DNA of 64,000 nt, taken from assembly GCA_965153455.1 (NCBI GenBank), contig OZ234499.1, positions 12,582,271-12,646,270 on the forward strand, in the 5' to 3' direction. Origin of the DNA: Sphagnum compactum. Lineage: Eukaryota > Bryophyta > Sphagnopsida > Sphagnales. The position numbers and the translations under genes were made by a program. Numbering within the stretch: position 1 is the stretch's first letter; each line of letters starts with the position of its first letter. Below are positions 46,056 through 58,718 of this stretch, piece by piece. The notes below the pieces were generated by a model that worked only from the letters and a program-made list of their open reading frames with translations, ran no database searches and was not told the origin of the DNA.

Positions 46056-47719
46056 ATGTTATAAGGAAAAAATAATCTTTCAAATAACATACTTTGTGCA
46101 TAAACTTATTTTTTAAAAAGATTGAATTTTTTTCAGAAAAATATTTCATTGTTCATAATATTATATTATATTATATTATATATCCCCACATTTTATGTAT
46201 ATATATAAATATAATATTAGTTATATTTACTTAATAATTGACTTAAATGAGTAATATTTAAGTTATTAAACAAATTAAAATAATACTATATAATGTTATG
46301 TAAAGTGTTAGTACATTTTTTAATATCATAAATTTTATTGAATTTATTACGAAAAATAAATTTTCTCAAATTCTATGACCAAAGGTTTTGATAAATAAAT
46401 AATTTTTTTATTTTAATATATGTTTAAAATAAATTGAATAACAAAAAAAGAACCCTATAGTGAATTATTTGATTTAGGGGTAATTATTACATCATATAAT
46501 TTTAACATTATGTAAAGTATTAACATTATATGTATAATGGTTATTAGTTTACACACATATAATTTGGATACTATAAATTGTATGAAATTTTATTTTGAAT
46601 AATCTTTTCATTTATGAAATTAATTTAGTATAACATGTTTTTAAAGTTGTATGAGTGCCAACTCTCTTAATAAATAAATACACACATTAATAAATATTTA
46701 AATTCAATAAATATGTATTACTATTATCTATTTCTATCAATTTATAGATAATTTGAATAAAAAACTTGAACCTTAATGAATTAAGCATTAGGCTAAAACA
46801 CTAACTAATGAACCCATTTCATTTTGAAGGCCTTGTAGTGAAATGGGTTAATGAATTGGACCCATGTTTCCTAATAGAAAAGGGTTTTAGAAAGCTTTTG
46901 AAAGCTTTATGTGATGCTTTCATCAAACACTAAAACAAATGCAAAAATGAAAATGGGCAAAAATTTAATGATGAAAATTGTGACACATTTGTCACCACCT
47001 TGAATGAAATTGACACATCTACAAAAAGACTTTGCAAAAATCATTGGAGTTTTACAAAAGCAAACACCCAAAGCAACAATTGTTCACCTTCATTCATTGT
47101 TGTCTACTCTCGAAAAACACATTGTGGTGGGGGGGACATATGAAAATATTTGTGCAAGACACCATCCATGGCACAAAAGTCCTTTGAGCAATCAAACATA
47201 AGCAAGATCAAATTCTTTTTTGGGCTTGAAAATTTAAACTTTACAAGTACACATAAGCAACCACCAAGATCAAAGGCTACAAAGGAGGTTGAGAAGATGA
47301 CAAAGTTCAAGGATTGTGCCATTAGGGCTCAAACATGCACAATTGTAGATATGACAAGTTTGAAAAAAATATGCATCTTGAACTTTTTTTGACAATGGTG
47401 TTATCCACCGTACTTAATGAACATTTCATCTTGAAGGGGGCATGTGAGTACTTCAATTTGTGAATAGGTAAGGAATTGCAACAATTTCACAATTGTTTGA
47501 AAATCAACACATTAGCATTTGGTCTTTTGAATGCTATAAGCACCTATTTTATTCTTGAACCTAAACCTATAGAGACTACGTAATCAAAAGAAACCTCACA
47601 AATTGTTGTAATGATGGACATTTTAGGCTAGAGTGAGGCTTGAAACATTGAAACATGTATAAAGCAAATGAAATTGTTACCTTTCATTATGTAAGGATGC
47701 TTAATGAAACCTTTTTTAA
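46056..47719. other. AT-rich intergenic DNA
   Basis: Includes a TTATATTATA run near 46158. No gene. Plus-strand frames at 47004-47392 have no known domains. Confidence 0.5.
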
Positions 47720-48850
47720 TTAGTATAGGATTATGGTATCAAAAGCTAGCTCCAAATTATCACCATATTCATTCACAATGATCATATTGTGAAGTGTTAC
47801 ACATGCCATCAAGACAACAACTACAACCTCCCTATTCCATTGGCAACTTGGATTTACAATAACTTGAAACCTTGCTTGCAAAACCCCAAAACAATGGTTT
47901 ACATCTTTCCACACACACCCTTTTGAGCCTTTGCAAACTATTGATATTTTTCACATTGTGGTTTATGTATAATCTAGACAAAAATTGATCACCATAGATA
48001 TATTATGTCAACAAGTAGATAAAAACGCTAGCCAAACCATCCCATTTATCATGAATGTAATGTTGTTTTTAGACTTTACGAAAAATTGGTAACTAAAAGA
48101 GATTGATCAAGTACATTGAGGTGATTATTATATCCAAGCAAACCAAAATAAACATGTCATATCCACAAACTTTGATTAACAATTGCTTTAAGTATGATGT
48201 TCTTGTGCTTATCCCTATCAATAAATTGCATTTGCTAAACAACATGACTACTTTTCCAATTGTGGTGTGTGTAATCTCGTGAAATAAAGATGGGAAACCT
48301 TGATTTGCAGTAATCATCAATTGTTTTCCAAGTCAACCTTCAATGACTATCGCAAGTAATCACTTTCAAAAAAAATTCAAATTGCTTTTATAAATCATTT
48401 CAAGCATTTAATGGCCATGCTTTTAGTTAAACAACAATATTCATTAGGGACATCTATTATAATGTCATATGCATTTTCAATGTTATAATGCATTTTTGGA
48501 TTGCAAAATGCCCCAAACAACTATATGCATCCTTGTGTTGCATAAAATAAGAATCATGAACACACACAACATTCATGATTTTACAAAACAATGATCACTT
48601 TATCTTATATTCCTTATGTACATTAATAAAACCTATCATCATAAATTGGCAATGTTACAAAATAGACCCTCCAAATTTGCAAGTGCTCAAAATTTCATTA
48701 TCAATCAAAATTGTTGCAATGTTTTGGTACAAAACCACCATGATGCACCTAGGTGCATTCTCAACCTATGCCAACATGTTTTGTGCAAATATTTTGTTGT
48801 CATCATCATCCACAAGGTTTGCTTGCATTTGCACGAAGATGTGATGTTTT
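47720..48850 (-). pseudogene. PIF/Harbinger transposase fossil (ALP1/HARBI1-like)
   Basis: DDE_Tnp_4-type transposase relic with many stops and shifts. Reading 3'-ward on the minus strand, recognisable pieces follow the family's order. MNVVCVHDSYFMQHKDAY near 48560 matches the family's VVxHDxYF..RxDA block. Then come FAIQKC and FGLLGYNNHLNVLDQSLL near 48100-48150 (family: FGLPGSNNDLNVLDRSPL). FYLLVDIIY near 48010 matches the GYYLxDGIYP block. KDVNHCFGVLQARFQV near 47860-47910 and LMACVTLHNMI near 47780 match the family's end (KDVERxFGVLQARF...CVxLHNMI). No open frame survives beyond 90 codons. It is an ancient insertion unable to make enzyme. Confidence 0.8.
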
Positions 48851-49858
48851 TGGGTATACATTGTGAACAATTTGTGTCTTAGTGCTACACACAAACAAAC
48901 AAAACAACATGCAAAAAAAAAAGACAAGCCTGAAAAAAACATGTAGATGCATTGATTAAAAACAATAAATTGTGAAAGTGGGAAGAATATTAATGGTGTC
49001 AATCTATTCAAGTGATGGATGAGATCACCATTAATTTTTAGCGGTAGTTGAAAGTTTTCACTTGTTACATCCATTGTCAATTTTATTGTAGCATAATAAT
49101 TAGTCCTCCAACAATGAAAATGCCCTTATTATAGGTTTGATGCTCTTATTAAGGGTTTGAGTTCACCTAACCGTGATACATTAAAAATAATGTTTTCACC
49201 TTGTTGACTTGTCATGAAAAAAGAAGGTCATCTAGGTATTTAAAAGTATGGTCACACATGGTGTTAACTTTACTGTTAGGCTAGTGTTAAAGATTAAACA
49301 TTTTTAACAACTAATCCACAACTAAAATTAACTAGCATTAAGTCTTAAGTGACATATGATAACATCAATATTATGATGGTGGTCATCATTATGGTTAATT
49401 AGCATTAAATATTTGAAAAACATAGATTTTAAAGCCAAGCATCAATGTTAACTAAAGTCCCAAAAAATAACAAATTAACTCAATGTTTAGCATGCATCTT
49501 TATTTATCCCTTTTTTTTCTTTAAAAAAAAGGGGGTGGGAGATTACTTTTGTAAGTGTGACTAGATTACAAACTTCAATTTTTTTTATTATTAATGTTAG
49601 TCACTAATTAATATTAATTGAACATGTTGAAATATTGTTTAAAAAGTTAATGATAACTTGCAATGTTAAAAAATTGTGCTATTTGGATTCCTAGTAGTTT
49701 GTTGGTGTTAGGGTGATGTTAGTTTGAGAACTTAAGACCAATGAAAATTATGTGTTTCAAATCAACAACAAGTCAAGCATCCATCCATCCATCCATCATG
49801 GTGTGCTTATAGTTAGAACTTTGTGAATTATGAAAGCATCTTATAATTCAAAAGGGCC
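48851..49858. other. AT-rich intergenic DNA
   Basis: It may hold the decayed 5' part of the Harbinger element; I could not find its terminal inverted repeats. No other feature. Confidence 0.45.
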
Positions 49859-50092
49859 ACTCTTATCCATAACCATACTTGCACAATCCCAATGTAGAAG
49901 GTAAAGTACTAGGCTACTAGAGAGTGGGCCATGGAAGGGGGGAGTTTGCCATGTGTGGCCTCCCTTTGCATTCATATATGCAATGCAAAGGGAGGGCACT
50001 CCTCTCCATACAAGCACTTGCACAATTCCAGCTGAGAGGCCAAAGTACTAGAGAATGGGCCATACATAGATGGCTGATTTTGCCAGGTTCAT
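49859..50092 (+). repeat. Direct duplication with a palindrome between the copies
   Basis: Copies at about 49859-49950 and 50010-50092 share CCATAC.TGCACAAT.CCA, AAAGTACTAG and GAGA.TGGGCCAT. Between them CCTCCCTTTGCATT (49959-49972) is exactly complementary to 49982-49995, giving a 14-base hairpin with a 9-base loop. Confidence 0.75.
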
Positions 50093-51449
50093 CATCCCAA
50101 GGCATTTATTTCATCGTGCATGCCTGAAGAAGGCATTCATTGAGTGCCATACCAATGGTACCAGTGTTTCCTTTACTTGGATGGCCAATTTTTGTGATTA
50201 GTAGCCAAAGTGGTGATCAACCATAGGAATATCTAGCCAAATTTGGCTATAAACAATATATAGCCAAAATTAAAAGCATTAAACATATTTCAATATCACC
50301 CTTGTGAGCCCCTAGGGTGACATTTTTCCCATTGATTTTTGACCCAAAAAACACAACACATACAAAGGGTTTAAGTGGGGAAAAAAAAAATCATAATTCA
50401 CCAGAATTTTTTTTCAAAAATTCAAAAATGCCAGATTTTTACAACAAGTTCCAGCAGATAGCCAAAATATAACAGGGTTCTTTAAATTTTTCTATTTTCA
50501 TATCTGATCCATAACCAAATTTGGCTAAATCTTCTTGTGGATGATTGCCAATTTGACTACATAAAAATTTATTTAAAAAAAATCCGTGTTCAACCATGGG
50601 TGGCAGCACAAAGGGTTTTTAGGTCAGATTTTTAACACTTAAGTTCTTTGGCACAACTCCTCCCTCAAAACTAGCACTTCCTTCAAGAAGGCTGAATTCT
50701 GCAATGTAAGAGGCCTGAAAAGTGGCAGAATCTGCCTTCTAAATCTGTTATGTACTAGAGCATGGGCCTTTGAGAACTCAATTGTGCCCCCCTTCGGTTG
50801 GCAATTTTCCTCTGTGCCCTAGTCCATGAGAAGATGCTCTTTCATACTTGAAAATAAGTTCTTTGAGTGTTGTAAATGAGGCACAGGCTGCATTCATGCG
50901 TGTCTGTCCCATTCTTTTTCCCAAGACAGACGCAGAACAGCCCTCGATCCTTCGAGAGCTTTGCCCATTCACCCCAGGCTTTTTCAGAAGCTTGTTGGAC
51001 TCAATAATATTTTTTTGTGAAAAAAAAATTTGTCGCTTTCTTAACCCAAATATTTTTTTGGCAAATTTTGGAATAGATGGTTTTTTCTCTAGTGTAAATT
51101 TGACAAATTTGGAAAATTTTTTGGGAAATTTTTGTCAGATTTTTTATTCCATTTAGTACTTCGCCTAGCTAGGCACTAACTTTTTTTTTTTTTTTTTTTT
51201 TTTCAGAATTGTTGAAAATTCTGAAAATTATGTGTCTACCATGCACGAAAAAGCTGAATGAAGCTCTCACCAAAATTGTTTCATTATTTACTAATATAAT
51301 GTCAAATTGTAAAATATTTTAATTTTTACTGCTGAACATAATTGACCAAATATATATATATACTTTCGACACCTTGATACCGAACTGGCCTAAGTACTAG
51401 GGTACCAAAAATGAAGGGAAAAAAAAAAAAAAAAACCCTAGTTTTGTTC
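50093..51449. other. Intergenic DNA with a 23-base poly-T tract
   Basis: Poly-T at 51181-51203. TAGCCAAATTTGGC words occur near 50240 and 50520. No gene is supported. Confidence 0.5.
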
Positions 51450-51764
51450 TTAGAGCATCTCCACCCACACCAGCAAAGTAGCATGTACAGTGTACTTTGA
51501 ATGAAGTAGAGCCTTCAAATAGCCTTAAAATGGGTTTGGAGTTTGGACCTGTACATTTGCACAGGATCCAATGATATGCACAAAGGCCCAATAAAAATAA
51601 TTGCCTCTTATTGGCTGGCCATAATGATTGGCCCAGGGGATAACATTTAAATAATCTCTTACCTTATATACTATCCCAATTTTGTATGTTTATGGATGAG
51701 GCTAAGGAAACAATTAGAATTTTAGTGTAGAGGCTCAAGTAGGGTGTGTTTGGGCATGCTCTAA
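51450..51764. mobile_element. MITE-like element with TTAGAGCAT ends, about 315 bp
   Basis: It starts TTAGAGCATCTCCACC and ends GGGCATGCTCTAA, a perfect 9-base inverted repeat including terminal TTA/TAA. No coding capacity. TTA flanks are typical of PIF/Harbinger insertions, so the fossil at 47.7-48.9 kb is a possible source family. Confidence 0.55.
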
Positions 51765-51799
51765 GATACTTATGATGCTCTATTGTTGGATGTGATCCC

Positions 51800-52155
51800 A
51801 AGTGACCCTGCACATTGAAATCGAATGAAGAAAAAGTTAAAATATGCCGGTTTGGATCAGGAAAATATTGGTTTTGCTCCTGCAAAAATGTGGTCAATTT
51901 GCTGAGGCTGGTAACAGGCGCAGCAAAGCTGTGCACCTGCTAGAGAAGAGTGTAATAAATATGATCTGTCTGCTGCTCCCTGTTTTTTTGTTTGGCCAAA
52001 CATAATGGTTGGGTGCAGATGGTTTTGCTATTACCCAGTAGTTCCCATCCATTTGCAGTCCAGGTTTCAGTTTTGTGGGTGGGGTTGCAAAAAAAGGAAA
52101 TAACTAAACTTGGATGTGAGAAAATAGTTTTGCAGGGTCACATAGTAGGCTACGT
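51800..52155 (+). repeat. Copy of the repeat family also found in the RPC3 intron
   Basis: Inverted homologue of about 61955-62275. Shared blocks include GTGACCCTGCA, AAAGCTGTGCA, AATAAATATGAT, CTGCTCCCTGTTT, TTTCAGTTTT.TGGGTGGGG and GAAA.A..TAACTA. The right terminus seen in the other copy is missing here. Confidence 0.65.
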
Positions 52156-52756
52156 ACCTAGTAGGCTGGTTAAGCACTGATTAATTAAATTCTTGGAAAT
52201 TGCCAAAAAATATGGAAAAATGCCTACCCGTCATGCCTAAAATCTAAAGGAAATTCTTAAGCACACTAGCTTCATTATTTAGTATAATTGTAAATTTCTA
52301 TTATTTTTGGCACTGAACATAACTGGAAATATATATATATATATATATATTATTAGGCACCTTGATGCCCAAACCAGCCTAATTACTCCATGGGAAGTTC
52401 GAAGTTAGAACCCGTCCTTCAAAATGTTAAGAGCCATGGTTCTGAACCGGAAGAAACCACCCTGGCAAATGGCGGGATTTGGTGCAAGTCCTAATACCCG
52501 CCCAACACGAGTTAGAACTAATAACCTAACAAATTCTGACAAAATGATCTCCTTGTGAGCATGTTGCCTCAGGTCATACCCGGAGGGTATGTTCTTCAAT
52601 CCCAGTGCTCGTACCGGTAGTACTATATACCCAGGTTGTAATTCTATGTACCAGTCCGACACCAGTGTGAAGTGTGAACCCTAAATCTAGGGGATTCCAT
52701 ATGGTCTCCAAGGATGCATGGGTACATATTAGGGTGGTTACCTACCTAGTTAAGGT
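52156..52756. other. Intergenic DNA with an AT tract and an unassigned frame
   Basis: AT tract at about 52329-52351. An 85-codon minus-strand frame (52405-52662) has ordinary composition but no domain I recognise. GTACCAGTCCGACACCAGTG near 52652 resembles the arms of the fold-back element at 57.27 kb. Confidence 0.4.
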
Positions 52757-52885
52757 TACCCATGATGGTTATTGGGCACATATTAGGATGGATACCCGTG
52801 ATGGTTATTGGGTACATATTAGGATGGATACCCGTGATGGTTATTGGGTACATATTAGGATGGATACCCATGATGATTATTGCGG
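52757..52885 (+). repeat. 36-bp tandem repeat, about 3.5 copies
   Basis: Units read GATGGTTATTGGGTACATAT then TAGGATGGATACCCGT, nearly identical. Open frames on both strands follow from the multiple-of-three period. Confidence 0.9.
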
Positions 52886-54724
52886 GCCTGAGTCCTGACT
52901 CCAAAAGGAGTTGTAATGACAAAATGTTTCGCTCTCCGACAAGTTGTTCTTTCCACTTGTGCTTGGTTGGCAAATTTCGCAGTAATCTTCTTCTTCTGAC
53001 TTTGGAATCACGACAATCGCCAAAACCCAAAACCCATCATCCATATCCCATTGACACGGTCTACCATTACAACTTTTTTTTTGTATCGCAGTTATGTCAC
53101 ATTGAGTATATAATCTTTTTATTTTTTTATTTTTTTTTACATTTTATTTGAATACATTATAGGGTTAACTGGCCGATGACCGAACACTTAAGTGCTCAGG
53201 GCAGGCCGGATCCAAGGGGAGGGCTCCGTTGTTTGTAATGTCCAAACAAAACTTGAACCCCTCCTATTGACGCAGCTAATGCACTAAAATGCATCAAATA
53301 CAAAATATAATTGAGAAAGTTATGACCCCCCAAAGTAGAGGGGGTCAAGAACTCAAAAAAACAAACCACTGAACTCACAAAAGCCAGTTCTGGAGCACCC
53401 CCAAAATTCCTTGTATGTTTTTCTGTTGCTATTAAAGTTGAAAGATGGTTTATAGAACTTCAAGTGGCACTCCTACAGCATTAAATCGTTTAAAATGAAT
53501 AAGAAATAAGAAAGTTATGAGGTTTGAAAGTAGGAGGGATCAAAATGAAGAAAAATGAAAAAAACTGCGTTTTGCAATTCAAAAAAATGTATTTTCTTTA
53601 CTTCTATTTTTTGGGTGGTCTTTTGGTTTTGCATTTCAAAGATGATTTGTAAAGCTCCAGAAGGTGCTCCTACAACATTTTAAATCACTCAAAATGAAGA
53701 AGAACTGAGAAAGATCTGCCAAAGTGTCCGGTCGTAGGGAGCCGATGGGTGATGGGCCAGTTTACCCTAAGGGATTTTAGAGTACTAGCCAATTGGGAAA
53801 AACCTCTCAAAATACAAGTCACCAAACACATACAATACAACCAAACTTCACTCCTGATAATGAATGCACACACCCTCATAATGGAACACCTTCTCATGAA
53901 ATTTGACCAAAAGACACTCATGGGTATGTGTGCTCTCGTGCATAATAGGTTATGATTTTCTGGTCAATTTTGTGACGTAGCCAAAGTGGTGATCAATCAC
54001 ATGAAGATTCAGCAAGCTTTAGCCAAAATTTGGCAATATAAGAAATATGAAATTAAAAAAATCCTTATATAATTTTGGCTATCTACCCGAAGTAAGTGTA
54101 AAAATCTAGTGAGTTTTCTTTAAAAATTTCAAATTCTGGTGATTGAAAATCTAAAAACTCTCTTCATTTTCTGTTGGGTTCCAGTTCACTAGCTAACCAT
54201 GTTGGTTAGCTCAATCTCAAGCGGGTTGGTTGAGTAGGTAGTAAATGTTGAAAACTGATAGCTGATCAATGAGAGAATAAAGATGAGTAAAACATAGATT
54301 TACGACAAGCTCTTCGCCCAACCTTGGGATGACATAAACTGTTACAAACTTTATAATTCACATGCAAAGTCTGACCCAATCTTAACAGCAGGTGAGAACA
54401 TCTTACATGCAAATGTTACTTTTCTTATCACTGCATGCACGAGCACATGATCATCCTTTCACGTACATGTTATTGTTACCTAACTAGGATGAACATCACA
54501 TATATTTAAATTTCAACTTTAACTCAAGTAACTCATAGTTCCAAAAAGTTAAATGCATGGAACTCAAATATCTAAAATAAAAATAACTTGGTATAAGTAA
54601 CTTGATAAGATGTTATCATCCAATAGAAAAAACAACCCTCACCCATGTCGAAACCATCTACTTACTTAGTAGTCAACTTCCTATTTTTCTGCCTATCTCC
54701 TTATCTCTATACTATCTACTTCTC
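52886..54724. other. Intergenic DNA
   Basis: At 53340-53700 a paragraph-like duplication (AGAAAGTTATGA, GTAGGAGGG/GTAGAGGGGGTCAA, TTGTAAAGCTCC) recurs at about 180-base spacing, strongly diverged. No gene. Confidence 0.45.
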
Positions 54725-54800
54725 ACAAAATGGGTTACCAAGGTGTAACCAGATATTAACTCAGTTGAGGTTCATCCATAATTCATTCATCCATGAGGGT
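54725..54800 (-). repeat. Segment matching the interior of the 343-bp MULE relative
   Basis: Its reverse complement shares GGATGAACCTCAAC, GAGTTAA.ATCT and CACCTTGGTAACCCATT with 28355-28415. No terminal repeats were found around it, so it is a fragment or a more diverged family member. Confidence 0.6.
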
Positions 54801-57264
54801 TGGTTTCTGAATACAACCCATCCAAAGACACAGGTAAAATTTGGGCCTCAATCACAAAACCTCACAATTTATGACCATTTCACATGGACTTTGAACTTCC
54901 ATGGCTTGGGCTAAGATCAACCCCACACATGAAGTTGAGTCTTCATGCTGGTTAAAAACTTATGTGCTTATTAGTGCTTTCACTCTGAATTCTAGGTACC
55001 CAGTATCAACCAAACTTGAATACAAAAAGAATTAGCTCACCATTCAACCCCAACTTCTGTCAACACTGGAAGAGATGAGATAATTAGTTCTTTGTTTCAT
55101 CCAGGCATCTTCACATTTATCATCCATCCATCACACAAAAAAGTTGGCCCTGGTCCGAGGTGTAGTGCCTTGTTGCCTGGGCATTACCCTACACTTAATT
55201 TGTCCTTTTGTCGAATGCTCAAAACAAAGGTTCCAGAATTCTGCAGTGGCATGTAAGCACTGGGGCATGTTTTAAGGAAAAATTGTTTTATAAAAAACTT
55301 TGTGATTTTCCCCAAAAATTAGACAAAATAGTCAAATTTACACTGCAAAAAATAAAAATTCCCAAATGTTTTTCAAACCAATGAGAAAATATATATTTCA
55401 AAAAAAGGAACTGGTATTATGCATTGACCCAAGATACAATTTCCTTTTACTTTTTACTCTTTCAAATTTCAGTCAAACTCTCTCCATTTTGTCCTGAACC
55501 TTTAGTGTGTTCACACTGAATTAATTTTGACTTTAAAGACATACAACAATAACCCATGGTTTTAAAGACCCTTCCAAATCTTAGTAGGGTTAGGTTTAGG
55601 GTTTAAGTAATTAGTAAGTTATGAATGATCAAGTCAAAACTAATGTCTTGAGCCAAGAATTGTCTTTGATCTCTTGAATGCCCACTTTTGCCATTTTTTG
55701 CAATTACTCTTCAATTTCATATTTTCAAGAATATTACTATACATAGACGATCTAACACTAACTCCATATCACAAACAATGCTTACGATCTTAGTTAACCC
55801 ACATCTTGAAGGATGTTACCACTCTAGATTCACCGGCAAACCTAAGAGAAACCATAGAAATCCAACACACCACATAACACTCTCTCAATATTGTTACTCC
55901 TTTTTCAACCGACACTTATGTTAAAGACTTGACATAATGTTGCATCGGCACTTGCTTATTTTAGCAAATCACTAAACGTATTCTCAACACTTTAAAATGA
56001 GCCTATTTGAAATTTGTAGGTTTAAACTGTAGGGTGTGGACATTCTCAAAATTTGGGAATGTCCCCCATCCGTGGCAAAGTTTTGAGAATGTCCCCAACC
56101 TAGCAAAGAGGTTTTGTGCTTCATTGAACATGAGGTAAAGGTTATCATGAACCTAAACATGTGTAGGTCATGAAGCATAGGAAGGAAAGGGTTTTTACAC
56201 CTACTCATTAAGAGAGAAGGATGTTAAACCTATTAAATCCTTAAGAGTGGAAGGGATCTTACACCTATAAGTAGGCATAAGATCCCGTCCCACTCTTGGG
56301 GAGTAGGCACAATGTTCCTTAGGTTTTTTTTCTAGAAGGGATATTCATGGGTGTAACGTGCCCTCCAAATGCACTAAGAGATTTTCTCGTAGTGCTTCAT
56401 ACAACACAAAACAACATGGATGCAAAATGATCACCCATGCTTTCTAAAAAATTCACGTTCAACTACTTGACATATCATTGGGGTATCCCAATCACCCTTC
56501 GTGGGGGCAAAAGAAAGGGGTCCCACTTACTCATCCCCTTTACCAAAGTCTCCTCTGTATGAATTGATCATGTTAGCTATAATAGTAATGAAACTACCAC
56601 TAGGTAATTGTAAATCCATTGTTGTCATAAATCAACACTTTTGCACTCCCAAATCTGTAAGAAATACCCAAGTCACTCACACAAAATGATAAAAGTTGAA
56701 CTCCCAGGTCAATAAGAAATCAATTGGTCACGAGTAACAATGAAGGATCTGCCTTAGTCATTTCAAAATCCAAACTCACGATTGCACATATCCACATGTT
56801 AGCATCTTCTCAAAAGTTGAACCAAAACCCAATTACAACTTCACAAAAGTCCCAATGCGATTGCACTTCGAGTGCAGATTAAGTTATATCCCCAGAAAAA
56901 TAAATAAACCGATGAACGAATGAACCCACTATGCCCAATGTTGACTCATTCATATCCGTAAAGATTCACAACTAATAATCCCTCATTCAGATTGGATTTG
57001 ATATCTTTCATTACAATTTATTTCCCTTTGAAACTCTTCGTAGTCTTCACCATGAACTCTTGCCAGAAAAAACAAAAACAAAGGACTCTAAGCACACCAA
57101 ATTGCATAACGAAAACACCATTTTCTGAAGACAACTTTTCAGCAAACAACCCTTTAACAAGAGATTGAAATACCTTCAAGAGTTTCCAAATGATACTTTT
57201 CTAACCCTCTAGTGCTCTAACTACAAACCCCATCATGTATGAGCCCTATACAGCAGCAATCACA
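54801..57264. other. Intergenic DNA
   Basis: No gene or repeat of note apart from a short duplication near 56040-56100 (CATTCTCAAAATTTGGGAAT and a related inverted phrase) and GATCTTACACCTA repeats near 56160-56280. Confidence 0.45.
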
Positions 57265-57268
57265 CATG

Positions 57269-57425
57269 GTGTGTTGGTCTGGTATTGCCTTTCGAAGATA
57301 CTAGCCTGATCCTGGTGTTGGGTACCTTCTAAAAACTTTCATACTGGCAGTCTGTACAGTCCTTCCAACCAGTGTCAACACAAATGTTGATACCAGGCTC
57401 AGGCCTACATACCAGACCAACACTG
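57269..57425. mobile_element. Fold-back element, about 155 bp
   Basis: GTGTTGGTCTGGTAT (57271-57285) is exactly complementary to 57409-57423. Weaker pairing continues inward (CTGATCCTGGTGTT against AATGTTGATACCAGGCTCAG). No coding capacity. Flanking duplications are not clear. Confidence 0.6.
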
Positions 57426-57539
57426 GCATTAACGTTAACCACATACATAGTCAACCTTTGCTCAGTTCTATAGGTGCCTCTTGCCTAGTACCTTATTGTA
57501 AATTTGATATGATTTCTCCCCGCACAAACTACAGCAGAT

Positions 57540-57706
57540 CTGATTTGTACACTGAATTCACCCCCACAAAAATGTGAGCCCTCTTTTTGACAAAGACTCT
57601 TGTGGCCTTCCCAACAATGTCCAATTCGTACACTGAATTTACCCCAACAAAAATGTGACACTACCTCTTTTGGACAAACACTCTTGTGACCTTCCCAACA
57701 ATGTCG
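57540..57706 (+). repeat. Tandem duplication, about 82 bp
   Basis: Two units share GTACACTGAATT.ACCCC, ACAAAAATGTGA, GACAAA.ACTCTTGTG and CCTTCCCAACAATGTC. The open minus-strand frame across it is repeat-derived. Confidence 0.8.
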
Positions 57707-58718
57707 GGTTTGTCCCAACTAGAACTTCCCTACTTGATCCTCATGTGTAATATTTAGCACCTGTATTCCCATTCTAGATCCCACCTTGACATAAGTAAAG
57801 CTCATAGGCAAACCCTATATCACCAGTCCATGCAATAGAACACTTCAAACTGCTTACAAAAATTGAGCAATCTGGACTGACTTCAGATTGACTTGAAGAT
57901 CTATCACCTGAAAAGTCAGGTGCCAGACCAAACAGTCATAACTAAGAAAGTCCAGATGTCATTCACTCCCAAAGCCTGGAAGAAAGAAAAAAAAAAGTGA
58001 TTAGAAAGAATTTAGCAGCTAGATAGAACAATAGGGCTCTGTTGCATGCCTAATAGCACTGACCCTCCCTGCAACAGACAAGTTCTCCAGCTTCTTCTGT
58101 TCTGAGGGGGATTTATGAAACCAGTTTCAATTCAATGGCTAAATTCCATGATGCCAATCATAAACAAGGGGTAGCGTATAATGTGATCACAGTTTGGGCA
58201 CCACCGTGTACACAGAGTTTAAGGTCCTATGCTGCTTGTTGGTGGTCTGTAATACAACTTAACTCACGATTAAATACCATGCCTAATTTGCAAGGAAGTT
58301 GGAACCTGAATTTGTAGCCCTTAAATGTCCAAGAACCCATTGCAACGTAACTTTAGAGGGAAACACAAGATCTCCAGGCATCCTTGAGTGACAAGGCACA
58401 ATGAAGCTTTGGGTGTGGATGCAAAGAAATCATTATGAAAATTGGTTGGGGGCCCAAGTCATGTATGTGAAAGAAAGCCAGAAAATCCAGCTGAATGCTA
58501 TCCTGCAGGCTCACTATCTAGAAGTGCATGCACTGATGCTGCCACTAACCTGCCAACCCAAATCCAATAGCAACCTCTTTCAGAACATAACTACTTCACC
58601 TTAGAAAATTGGAAACGTGATGGAATTATGGATTATGTGTTAGAAAACGTGTTAGAATTATGGATAGAAAACAAATGCAAACTCCAGCAATAATGTGAGA
58701 GCAGATAACAAGGAACTC
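57707..58718. other. Intergenic DNA, including the cornichon 3' flank
   Basis: No gene. If the cornichon transcript has a further 3' exon or UTR, it lies here on the minus strand. I see no convincing coding extension. Confidence 0.45.

Noticed and set aside
52405-52662. 85-codon minus-strand frame as a small gene
   Set aside because: Composition is ordinary but there are no recognisable motifs, partner exons or start context, and a fold-back-like arm overlaps its start.
57485-57718. Cys/His-containing 77-codon frame as a zinc-finger peptide
   Set aside because: The repeated Cys and His come from translation of a tandem DNA duplication; spacing fits no finger class.
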